NCBI GenBank assembly: GCA_026708165.1
Contig: JAPOVO010000202.1
Span: 1 to 5,525, forward strand
Length of the DNA: 5,525 nucleotides
Reading direction: 5' to 3'
Source of the DNA: Chloroflexota bacterium
GTDB taxonomy: Bacteria; Chloroflexota; UBA11872; VXNJ01
Shown here: positions 1-5,525 of the stretch, in pieces
Layout of the letters: every line of letters starts with the position of its first letter
Numbering within the stretch: position 1 is the first letter of the stretch
Position numbers and translations under genes: made by a program
The notes under the pieces: model-generated
The model's database searches: none
The model's input: the letters and a program-made list of their open reading frames with translations, nothing else
Told to the model about the DNA's origin: nothing

Positions 1-582
1 GGCTCGCTCCGGCGGGGAAAGATGAAGCCCCCCGGGGGGCCCGGTGCGCCACTGTGGGGGCACACGGGGATGGTGCATTGGGCAGTGGAAGCGTCGGAAA
101 CGCCGATTCCGTTTGCCGTTCAGGGGGTGCTGTATCTGAGGGATACGGCTGAGAACCAGGGCGGTTTCCAGTGCGTCCCGGGATTTCACAATACGTTCGA
201 CGAATGGGTGAAAACGCAGCCGGCGGACCGCAACGCCAGGTTTCCAGCACTCGACGGGCTGGAGGTCAAGTCAATCCCCGGGAAGGCCGGAGACCTGCTG
301 ATTTGGGACCAGATGCTGCCGCACGGAAACGGACACAACAGGTCCGACAAGCCGCGTTTGGCGCAGTACATAACGATGAGGCCCGCGGAGGAGGACGATG
401 AGGAGCAGCGGCAGATGCGCCTCGATGCGTGGCAAGATCGCCGACCGGTCGCGCCATCAGAGTCGAGGGGCTATCGCTGGCCGAGCGATCCAAGAGACTG
501 GGAGCATAACACCCAGTCGCCGGCCGTCCTGACCAGCCTTGGCCGGAAGCTGCTCGGCGTGGACTCGTGGGGAGACGCTTAA
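1..582 (+). CDS. Phytanoyl-CoA dioxygenase (PhyH) family protein, 5'-truncated
   Basis: Family members are cytoplasmic, non-haem Fe(II)/2-oxoglutarate enzymes that hydroxylate (rarely halogenate) small molecules; the substrate here is unknown. The frame is open to the left edge. The ATG at 22 falls inside the conserved KPP segment that precedes the metal site, so I treat it as an internal Met and the gene as missing its N-terminal third. Visible landmarks are the proximal His (codon 76-78), the core PIPFAVQGVLYLRDT, then GGFQCVPGFH, the distal metal His in DQMLPHGNG (codon 322-324), and the Arg of KPRLAQY (codon 355-357), expected to bind 2-oxoglutarate. The C-terminus (LGRKLLGVDSW) looks complete for this subfamily. 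The residue two after the proximal His is Ala, not the usual Asp of HxD; a Glu follows two residues later. Family assignment is firm; activity is uncertain. It lies 171 bases upstream of the next gene on the same strand, with no demonstrated operon. Confidence 0.88.
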   Translation, partial: GSLRRGKMKPPGGPGAPLWGHTGMVHWAVEASETPIPFAVQGVLYLRDTAENQGGFQCVPGFHNTFDEWVKTQPADRNARFPALDGLEVKSIPGKAGDLLIWDQMLPHGNGHNRSDKPRLAQYITMRPAEEDDEEQRQMRLDAWQDRRPVAPSESRGYRWPSDPRDWEHNTQSPAVLTSLGRKLLGVDSWGDA

Positions 583-753
583 TCCTCGAAGACGCGGGTC
601 GGGATCTCATGCGCCCAGCGTGACTGTCCTGCCCGACTTTCGCCGAGGGCTGCATGATTTCATCAGCCGGCAGAAGGCGCGGGGGGCTGGATCGCCCTAT
701 GACGCGGGGTGGCCAGAGGCGTTGATAGGAGCTTCGGACATCCGAGGGACGCG

Positions 754-1620
754 ATGAGTCAAGAAATCCTTGAGCGTGCAGAGCAGTTTATCTGGAAGAA
801 CGCCCGGCTGCTGGAGCGGCAGATGTTCGCTTTCCACTTCAAAGACGGCTCACCTGACTCTGTAGTCGATGCGCTTCGTCCGTATCAGAACGCTGACGGC
901 GGATTCGGACACGCACTCGAGCCGGACATTCGCTGTCCAGATAGCCAGCCCGTGCCGGTGCAGCACGCCCTCGAGATTCTCGATAAGGTCGAGTTTGACG
1001 GAGAGATGGTGAACGCCGCTTGCGAATACTTGAAGTCCATCACGACATCTGAAGGCGGCGTGCCGTGGCTCTTACCCTCGGCGCATGGATACCCTCGGGC
1101 GCCGTGGTGGAACACCGATGTCGCGCCTCCGGCGTCCGTGAATCCGACGGCGGCCATCGCCGGGATGCTGCACCGGAACCGCTTTCAGCATGAATGGCTG
1201 GAAGGAGCCACGTCTTTTTGCTGGTCGAAGATCGCGGAGATGGAACTTACCGACCCCCACGACATGGCGGTGGCACTGACGTTCCTAAACGACGTACCGG
1301 ACCGTGAGCGGGCCGACGCTGAATTGCCGCGTGTGATCGATCAACTCTTCTCGTTCGGTCTGGTGGCTGACGCGGATGCGGAAGGGTATGTGTCCAAACC
1401 TCTGGACTGGGCACCAACACCCGATCACCCACTCCGAAAGCACTTCCGGGACGACGATGTCGCCGCGAATCTGGACGTCCTAGTCGCGGGGCAGCAGGCA
1501 GACGGGGGATGGAACATCACGTGGGAGCCGATAAGTCCGGCGTGTGAGCTCGAATGGCGCGGCGGCGTTACGCTGGACGCGCTGCTGACGCTGCAGGCCA
1601 ACGGGCGGCTAAACACGTAG
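754..1620 (+). CDS. Alpha/alpha-toroid (prenyltransferase/squalene-oxidase repeat-like) protein
   Basis: This is a 288-residue protein with two QxxDGG(W/F)-type repeats: YQNADGGFGHALEPD near residues 44-57 and GQQADGGWNITWEP near 246-259. They resemble the repeats of terpenoid cyclases and protein prenyltransferases, which fold as an alpha/alpha barrel. The length and the FGHALEPD...DSQP signature match a bacterial family usually annotated only as hypothetical or prenyltransferase-like. No DxDD or other clear cyclase catalytic motif and no signal peptide are visible, so I do not assign a reaction. The ATG at 754 is chosen because GAGGGA (744-749) precedes it by 4 bases. A GTG at 709 would add 15 residues outside the family pattern. 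It lies downstream of the PhyH-like gene on the same strand and converges on the ABC importer operon, so a shared function is only a guess. Confidence 0.82.
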   Translation: MSQEILERAEQFIWKNARLLERQMFAFHFKDGSPDSVVDALRPYQNADGGFGHALEPDIRCPDSQPVPVQHALEILDKVEFDGEMVNAACEYLKSITTSEGGVPWLLPSAHGYPRAPWWNTDVAPPASVNPTAAIAGMLHRNRFQHEWLEGATSFCWSKIAEMELTDPHDMAVALTFLNDVPDRERADAELPRVIDQLFSFGLVADADAEGYVSKPLDWAPTPDHPLRKHFRDDDVAANLDVLVAGQQADGGWNITWEPISPACELEWRGGVTLDALLTLQANGRLNT

Positions 1621-1660
1621 CCAACTTATTCGTTACTTTCAGAGGCCCTTGCCGCTCGAG

Positions 1661-2509
1661 CTAGCCTTTGATGCCGGTGAGGGCCAGTCCCTGAACAAAG
1701 TAGCGCTGCAAGAACGCGAATACGGCAATGACCGGCACTGAGCTCAAGGTCGCTCCCGCAAGCTGGAGCGGTATCGCCTCCTCGGTCGCGAAATATTGCT
1801 GCAAGAGATTCAGACCGATCGGGACCGTGAACAGGTCTCGCGAGCGCAGCACCACAAGCGGCCACAAGAACGAGTTCCAGGTGAACACGAAGGTGATAAC
1901 GGACAGGGCGCCCAGAGCCGGGCGCACCAGCGGCACCACTATGCGCCAGTAGGTGCCGAACTCGGAGCTGCCGTCGATGCGCGCCGCGTCGATGAGTTCG
2001 TCGGGGATGCTGAGCATGTTCTGCCGCATCAGGAAGATCCCGAAGGCCGTGACCAGGTTGGGGACGATCAGGCCCATGTAGGAATCCACCCAGCCGAAGG
2101 TCCGCACGATGTAGAGAACCGGGATCAAGACGACGAAGAAGGGAACCATCATGGTGGCCAGCACCATCAGGAACAGCTTGTCGCGGCCCGGAAACCGGAA
2201 TTTGGCGAAACCGTAACCGGCCAGGGAACTGGTAAACAGAATGCCGACCAGCACGCTGGCGGTCACAATCGCGCTGTTCAGGTACATGCGCGCCACGGGT
2301 ATCGCCTCTGCCAGCGCCTCATAGTTGTTCCATTTGGGAGTGTGCGGATACCAGTCCATGGGCCGGGACGTGATCTCCTGCGTGGTCATTAGCGATCCGC
2401 CGGCCATCCAGTAAAAGGGTAATAACGTCAGAAAGCCGCCCAGGGCCAAGAAGCCATACTTGCCAATCAGGGTAACTATTCGCATCGAATCGACGCGGAC
2501 TGCCGTCAT
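1661..2509 (-). CDS. Carbohydrate ABC transporter permease, MalG/CUT1 type
   Basis: This 282-residue inner-membrane protein is the second half of the translocation channel of a sugar-type ABC importer. Hydrophobic segments lie at about residues 15-35, 77-99, 111-135, 145-161, 198-220 and 250-270, giving the six helices expected of MalG. The cytoplasmic EAA loop, which docks on the ATPase, is at about 171-194 (ELIDAARIDG...WRIVVPL). The C-terminus YFVQGLALTGIKG is typical of this permease group, and the length is normal. The start ATG overlaps the stop of the upstream permease by 4 bases (ATGA), which implies translational coupling. GGGAG (2519-2515) sits 5 bases upstream. It is the last gene of the minus-strand operon. 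The sequence does not reveal the sugar; a glycerol-phosphate or other polyol substrate is equally possible. Confidence 0.95.
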   Translation of the reverse strand: MTAVRVDSMRIVTLIGKYGFLALGGFLTLLPFYWMAGGSLMTTQEITSRPMDWYPHTPKWNNYEALAEAIPVARMYLNSAIVTASVLVGILFTSSLAGYGFAKFRFPGRDKLFLMVLATMMVPFFVVLIPVLYIVRTFGWVDSYMGLIVPNLVTAFGIFLMRQNMLSIPDELIDAARIDGSSEFGTYWRIVVPLVRPALGALSVITFVFTWNSFLWPLVVLRSRDLFTVPIGLNLLQQYFATEEAIPLQLAGATLSSVPVIAVFAFLQRYFVQGLALTGIKG

Positions 2510-3405
2510 TCTCTCTCCCGAAAGAGTCTTATCTGGATGATCGTGAGGACCAGGATTATCACGAAGAGTATGAACGACATCGCCGACGCCCGGCCCATGC
2601 GCGCGAACGTGAACGCAGTGTCATACAGATACAAGACAACCGTCTCGGTCGCGTCGATGGGACCGCCCTCGGTGATGAGGAATGGCAGATCGAAGATCTG
2701 GAGCGACCCAATGGTGCTTACAACCGCCACGAAAAAGAGGGTGGGCTTGAGCAGCGGCATCGTGATATGCCGAAACCTCGACCAGTCGCCCGCTCCGTCC
2801 ACCTTGGCCGCCTCGTAGTATTCGAGAGGTATGTTCTGAAGTCCGGCCACGAAGATGATGACCAGATACCCCATGCCGTGCCAGATCGACACGCCTATGA
2901 TGCTTGGAAGCGCCTGATCGACGCTGGCGAGGAATCTCTGACTCGGTATTCCGCCCAGGCTGAGTAGCCGGTTTAACAGGCCGAACGGGTGGTAGAGGTT
3001 TTCCCAGACAATCGCCACTGCGACAGACGAAGTGACGTACGGCAGGAAATAGACAACGCGCCAGAACGTCCGCCCTTTGACCCGGGTGTTGACCAGCAGC
3101 GCGACCGAGAGCGCCAGGCCCAGCCCGATCAGGACATTCGCCGCCGTAAAGACGAACGTATTGCCGAGCGACTTGCGGAATAACGAGTCGTCGAGGATCA
3201 GATGGGAATAGTTATCAGCCCCGGCAAACCGCATTTCGCTCACGGGAGTCACCATGTTCCAGTTGTGCAGGCTGATCCCGAACGCGAACACGATCGGGAA
3301 AACCCCGAACAGGAGGAGAAACGCCAGCGCCGGGGCGACAAACAGATACCCCGTAACAACGTGCCGCTGGGCGTACCTAACCTTGAGTCGGTCGCCCAGC
3401 AGCAC
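2506..3405 (-). CDS. Carbohydrate ABC transporter permease, MalF/UgpA (CUT1) type
   Basis: This 299-residue inner-membrane protein is the partner of the downstream MalG-type permease in the importer channel. Strong hydrophobic segments occur at about residues 17-45, 80-106, 115-135, 167-187, 222-242 and 274-294. The EAA loop for ATPase contact is at about 195-219 (EYYEAAKVDGAG...ITMPLLKP). FLITEGGP near 242-249 is a common MalF/UgpA-family signature. It lacks the large periplasmic insert of E. coli MalF, as do most short CUT1 permeases. The start is a GTG; GGAG (3415-3412) lies 6 bases upstream, and no earlier in-frame start fits the 24-base gap to the lipoprotein gene. The stop overlaps the next gene's ATG by 4 bases. 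Co-transcription with both neighbours is expected. Confidence 0.95.
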   Translation of the reverse strand: MLLGDRLKVRYAQRHVVTGYLFVAPALAFLLLFGVFPIVFAFGISLHNWNMVTPVSEMRFAGADNYSHLILDDSLFRKSLGNTFVFTAANVLIGLGLALSVALLVNTRVKGRTFWRVVYFLPYVTSSVAVAIVWENLYHPFGLLNRLLSLGGIPSQRFLASVDQALPSIIGVSIWHGMGYLVIIFVAGLQNIPLEYYEAAKVDGAGDWSRFRHITMPLLKPTLFFVAVVSTIGSLQIFDLPFLITEGGPIDATETVVLYLYDTAFTFARMGRASAMSFILFVIILVLTIIQIRLFRERE

Positions 3406-3429
3406 GATACGCTCCGAGGGGAGCGGTTC

Positions 3430-4959
3430 CTATGCCTGCATCCGCTCCTCGATGATGGCGTTGCCGTCCTCGACGACCTTGTCAAGAGCGGCCTGAGGCT
3501 CCGACTCTCCGAAGTAGACAGCCTGGAGCTGCTTATGCAGGATGTCGGTGACCTCCGACACGCCAGGCATGATCGGCTGCGGGCGAGACCCTTCCTGGAT
3601 GGCCTGTATGAACGGTCGGAAGAAGTCATCGCTCAGCCGTTCCGCGAGGGCTTCCTGGTCGCTGAGTCGCGACGGGATGATGTTGAACCTGGTCGACATG
3701 AACTCGCCCTGCGGGGAGGCCTGGCCCGGTCCTCTCGGACTGTTGACCCACTCGAGAAAGTCCCAGCTTGCGTCCGAGTTCTTGGTCAGGCTGTCAACGC
3801 CCCACAACCAGTTGTAGGCCAACGAAACGCCTGCGGTTCCACTCGGGCCCGCGGGAATCGGACCGACGCCAACGTTTTCAAAGCCATCGGCGAAACCCGT
3901 TCGCAGTGGCCCTCCTCGCCAGTTGGCGCCCACGAACATCGCCACGTTGCCGGACATGAAGTCGGGCGGCCTGAACGCCAGGTCAACCGACCCTTGCTCG
4001 ATCATATCCACGCCCATCTGCGCGGTCTCAACCGCCGGCGGTTCGTTGAGGCGCAACTTCAGAGTGCCAGGGTCGAGATACTCGCCACCGTTTGACCACA
4101 GGTACGAAATCCAGGGGTGAATGAAGGCGGAAGTGGAGGCCATGAACCACAGGTAGCCGGCCTGCTCGATTGCGCCGTTGCTGGATTTCGTGGTCCTGGC
4201 GGCCGTCTCGAGCATCTCGTCCCAGGTGGTCGGCGGTTCGTCAACTCCCGCCTCATCAAAGATCCTCTTGTTGTAGAGAGTCAGGTACGCATTGCTCTCA
4301 GTGGGATAGCCCCACAGCTTGCCCCGATATGAAGCGCCGTCGATCGCGCTTTGCGCCCAGTTTTCGTCGATCACGCTTTTTATCTCTGTGGGCACTTCCG
4401 CCATGAATCCGGTCGGCGCGAAATCGGGCGTCCAGAGGTTGTAGTAGTGATACATGTCGGGGAAGTTGCCCGCGGCGTGGCCAGTGGTAATCCTGGTCAG
4501 CATCTGACTGCCCGGAACGGTCTGATACTCGATTCGCGCGTTGGGAACGGCCGCCTCGTACTCGTCGAGGATGTCGTGCCAGAGCGCAACCGATTGCTCC
4601 GACCCCCAGTGGGTCAGCACAGACAGGTTTACAGCCTCGGCCCTAGATACGCGAGATTGCACCGTCACTACCTTCTCGACTTCGACCTCGACGGTCTGAG
4701 TGACGACCCTCTCCGTCTCTACCTCGACCTCGACGACTTTCTCTTTTTCTACCTCGACGACGACTTCTTTCTCGACGACGACTTCCTTGACGACCTCCTG
4801 GGTCACCACCTTTTCAACAGGGACTTCCTTGATGATCTCCTGGACCTTGGTCTCAGTCACGACCTGGGTCTCGCCGCAGCCGGCGCGCGCCGCCGTTGCC
4901 ACTACACCAAGGGCCCCAGCTTTTATGATTCTGCGTCTCGTCAGATGTTTACGACTCAT
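3430..4959 (-). CDS. Family-1 extracellular solute-binding lipoprotein of a sugar-type ABC importer
   Basis: This 509-residue protein should be the ligand receptor of the importer, tethered on the outer face of the cytoplasmic membrane. Residues 7-13 (TRRRIIK) form a twin-arginine motif, followed by a short hydrophobic stretch and the candidate lipidation Cys28 (RAGC, with an unusual Arg at -3). Residues 30-100 are a Val/Glu/Lys/Thr spacer. From about 112 the SBP_bac_1 fold begins, with YNKRIFDEAGVDEPPTTWDE (230-249), GNVAMFVGANW (337-347) and Trp-rich patches (271-288) that could stack on a sugar ring. The ATG at 4959 is chosen because the signal peptide starts there. An in-frame TTG at 5031 would add 24 residues that coincide with the likely promoter. 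A G-run (4968-4964) is a weak ribosome site. It is the first gene of the operon and is followed after 24 bases by the MalF-type permease. The ligand is unknown. Confidence 0.93.
   Translation of the reverse strand: MSRKHLTRRRIIKAGALGVVATAARAGCGETQVVTETKVQEIIKEVPVEKVVTQEVVKEVVVEKEVVVEVEKEKVVEVEVETERVVTQTVEVEVEKVVTVQSRVSRAEAVNLSVLTHWGSEQSVALWHDILDEYEAAVPNARIEYQTVPGSQMLTRITTGHAAGNFPDMYHYYNLWTPDFAPTGFMAEVPTEIKSVIDENWAQSAIDGASYRGKLWGYPTESNAYLTLYNKRIFDEAGVDEPPTTWDEMLETAARTTKSSNGAIEQAGYLWFMASTSAFIHPWISYLWSNGGEYLDPGTLKLRLNEPPAVETAQMGVDMIEQGSVDLAFRPPDFMSGNVAMFVGANWRGGPLRTGFADGFENVGVGPIPAGPSGTAGVSLAYNWLWGVDSLTKNSDASWDFLEWVNSPRGPGQASPQGEFMSTRFNIIPSRLSDQEALAERLSDDFFRPFIQAIQEGSRPQPIMPGVSEVTDILHKQLQAVYFGESEPQAALDKVVEDGNAIIEERMQA
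4660..4872 (-). repeat. Low-complexity segment coding for the Val/Glu/Lys spacer of the solute-binding lipoprotein
   Basis: This stretch codes for residues 30-100 of the 4959-3430 lipoprotein. It is built almost wholly from V, E, K, T, Q and I in short imperfect units such as KEVPVEKVV, TQEVVKEVV and VEVEKEK. It links the lipid anchor to the ligand-binding domain, so it probably acts as an extended or coiled stalk. The plus strand shows the matching run of cgacga/cctcga-like units. The units are degenerate in DNA, so this is a protein-level repeat, not a simple DNA tandem repeat. Confidence 0.85.
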
Positions 4960-5002
4960 GGCGCCCCCACGGTAACTGTCCTTATGGACATGCCTCGCCC
5001 GA

Positions 5003-5031
5003 ACGATGCTTGAATTTGCGTGAATTGTCAA
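5003..5031 (-). promoter_or_regulatory. Candidate sigma-70-type promoter of the ABC importer operon
   Basis: Read on the minus strand, TTGACA (5031-5026) is a perfect -35 box. At 17 bases spacing lies CATCGT (5008-5003), a poor -10 that matches only three of six positions. Transcription would start near 4996 and leave a leader of roughly 37 bases before the ATG at 4959. The -35 box and location are good; the weak -10 makes the call tentative and may mean an activator is needed. Confidence 0.4.
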
Positions 5032-5077
5032 ACCTTTTGGTAGGCCGGCACACGTGACACAGCGGGGCCTATTGGCA

Positions 5078-5097
5078 CGGTGAGGTCTAGATCACCG
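5078..5097. promoter_or_regulatory. Inverted repeat, candidate operator
   Basis: CGGTGA (5078-5083) and TCACCG (5092-5097) form perfect 6-base arms around an 8-base centre containing CTAG. The 20-bp size and symmetry suit a dimeric repressor or activator. It lies upstream of the minus-strand -35 box and about 64 bases upstream of the plus-strand candidate promoter, so it could serve either gene. The arms are not a motif I can tie to a named regulator. Confidence 0.4.
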
Positions 5098-5098
5098 A

Positions 5099-5138
5099 TT
5101 CGGCGCGGTTAGGAAAAGACGGCTAACTGTTCGGCGCG
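5099..5138 (+). repeat. Direct repeat pair TTCGGCGCG, 31-base spacing
   Basis: The 9-mer TTCGGCGCG occurs at 5099-5107 and again at 5130-5138. The 31-base period is close to three helical turns, which would put both copies on one face of the DNA. Between them lies a short inverted repeat, GTTAG (5108-5112) and CTAAC (5123-5127). This could be a tandem activator site upstream of the plus-strand gene, but a chance match in GC-rich DNA is possible. Confidence 0.35.
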
Positions 5139-5158
5139 ACTGAGAATCAGCTGCTGAA

Positions 5159-5189
5159 TATTGCTTACGGGAATCATTCGCAATACTAT
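5159..5189 (+). promoter_or_regulatory. Candidate promoter with overlapping nested dyad for the right-hand lipoprotein gene
   Basis: TTGCTT (5161-5166) and TACTAT (5184-5189) are separated by 17 bases and form a weak sigma-70-like promoter, giving a leader of about 67 bases before the ATG at 5264. Overlaying it is a dyad, TATTGC (5159-5164) with GCAATA (5180-5185), which encloses a second palindrome, GAATCATTC (5171-5179). A protein bound here would cover the spacer between the boxes, which fits a repressor site. No experiment or conserved alignment is available to confirm this. Confidence 0.35.
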
Positions 5190-5263
5190 ACGCGGTGGCA
5201 TTGATAGTGAGCGCATCTTTCAAATCGTCGAATCAGGGGATGCGAGGAGATTAGAGGAGACAC

Positions 5264-5525
5264 ATGGACTCAATCGAAAAGCCAGCCAGACGGAGATCGC
5301 GTCGCTGGATGCTAACCGCGGCCGCGGGCTCTGCCGCTCTCGGGGCCGCTGCCCTGGTCGGCTGCGTGGAAACCGAGGTCGTTGAGGTCGTCAAGGAAGT
5401 CCCGGTCGAGAAGGTCGTAACACAGGAAGTCGACCGGGTCGTCGTCCAGGAGAAGGTTGTAACGCAGGAAGTCGAACGCGTCGTTACGCGAATCGTGGAG
5501 AAAGTCGTTGAACGATCTCCTGACG
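5264..5525 (+). CDS. N-terminus of a second stalked lipoprotein, probable ABC solute-binding protein, cut by the right edge
   Basis: The visible 87 codons have no stop. The ATG at 5264 follows a strong ribosome site, GAGGAG (5254-5259), by 4 bases. The product begins with a basic n-region and a twin-arginine motif (SRRWML, residues 12-17), an Ala-rich h-region and a canonical lipobox LVGC with Cys34. A Val/Glu/Lys/Arg spacer follows (residues 35-85), with units such as KEVPVEKVVTQEV and ERVVTRIVEKVVE. This layout matches the divergent solute-binding lipoprotein at 4959-3430, so a family-1 binding protein is the best guess. The ligand-binding domain itself lies beyond the window, and another stalked lipoprotein cannot be excluded. 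If the guess is right, permease genes should follow to the right on the plus strand. Confidence 0.8.
   Translation, partial: MDSIEKPARRRSRRWMLTAAAGSAALGAAALVGCVETEVVEVVKEVPVEKVVTQEVDRVVVQEKVVTQEVERVVTRIVEKVVERSPD

Larger units (their letters stand above)
4960..5263. promoter_or_regulatory. Divergent intergenic control region between two solute-binding lipoprotein genes
   Basis: These 304 bases separate the starts of the two divergently transcribed lipoprotein genes. They hold no convincing gene, since the short open frames here lack ribosome sites or family features. They are visibly more AT-rich than the flanking genes, especially at 5015-5040 and 5140-5235. They contain candidate promoters for each direction, a 20-bp inverted repeat, a 9-base direct repeat at 31-base spacing and a nested dyad, listed separately. 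Shared or opposed control of the two transport genes from this region is a reasonable inference. Confidence 0.7.

Noticed and set aside
539..757. Plus-strand 72-codon open frame ending in an ATGA overlap with the start of the toroid gene
   Set aside because: It overlaps the end of the PhyH-like gene, has no ribosome site or recognisable protein pattern, and its composition is like random GC-rich DNA. The ATGA overlap is probably chance.
1607..1622. Small stem-loop GGCTA/TAGCC at the end of the toroid gene as a terminator
   Set aside because: It has only five base pairs and no following T-run on either strand, so I do not call a terminator at the convergent junction.
1796..2392. Plus-strand open frame (198 codons) opposite the MalG-type permease
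   Set aside because: It is a His/Gln/Glu/Arg-rich antisense shadow of a clear six-helix permease, without a ribosome site.
3202..4095. Long plus-strand open frame (297 codons) opposite the permease and binding-protein genes
   Set aside because: It is rich in Arg, His, Glu and Asp with no domain pattern, as expected from the antisense of GC-rich coding DNA. The minus-strand genes beneath it are unambiguous family members.
4660..4872. The cgacga-like run as a CRISPR array or DNA tandem repeat
   Set aside because: The units are short, degenerate and lie inside a continuous reading frame. There are no conserved repeats with unique spacers.
4351..5013. Plus-strand open frame with an Asp/Leu/Phe-rich repetitive tail
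   Set aside because: The repetition is the mirror image of the Val/Glu/Lys spacer coded on the minus strand. The frame runs across the lipoprotein gene and its promoter.
5212..5244. CGCATC/GATGCG inverted repeat in the leader of the second lipoprotein gene as a riboswitch or attenuator
   Set aside because: It has six-base arms with a 21-base loop, no T-run and no resemblance to a known riboswitch. It is likely chance.
5161..5385. Plus-strand 74-codon frame starting at TTG in the divergent region
   Set aside because: It runs out of frame into the second lipoprotein gene, overlaps the candidate promoter and has no ribosome site. The ATG at 5264 with GAGGAG explains the coding there.

Overview
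The window looks like a moderately GC-rich, free-living bacterium. I infer Chloroflexota, for example the marine SAR202/Dehalococcoidia group. The basis is the two family-1 solute-binding lipoproteins that carry a long Val/Glu/Lys-rich spacer after the lipidation cysteine, a style I associate with Chloroflexota, and a bacterial phytanoyl-CoA-dioxygenase-like gene of the type abundant there. No rRNA or single-copy marker is present, so the taxonomy remains an inference.

Left part (1-1620, plus strand): the 3' two thirds of a PhyH-family Fe(II)/2-oxoglutarate enzyme (1-582), cut by the left edge, then a 171-base gap with no convincing gene. Next comes a 288-residue alpha/alpha-toroid (prenyltransferase/squalene-cyclase-repeat-like) protein (754-1620). 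The PhyH-like protein has Ala where the family's metal-binding Asp should be.

Middle part (1661-4959, minus strand, convergent to the first block): a compact carbohydrate-type ABC importer operon. It is read from right to left as solute-binding lipoprotein (4959-3430), MalF-type permease (3405-2506) and MalG-type permease (2509-1661). The first gap is 24 bases and the two permeases overlap by 4 bases (ATGA). No ATPase gene is in the window, so the importer would need one encoded elsewhere, as is common for this family. The convergent junction at 1621-1660 shows no clear terminator.

Right part (4960-5525): a 304-base divergent regulatory region with candidate promoters for both directions, a 20-bp inverted repeat, a spaced direct repeat and a nested dyad. 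It is followed by the start of a second, plus-strand lipoprotein (5264 to the right edge) with its own twin-arginine motif, a canonical lipobox and the same Val/Glu/Lys spacer. This is probably the solute-binding protein of a second importer lying to the right. The two divergent lipoproteins share an identical 13-residue stretch encoded with mostly different codons.

All genes belong to recognised families. I do not see a wholly new system. The most notable points are the HxA metal site of the PhyH-like protein and the paired, divergently transcribed stalked lipoproteins.
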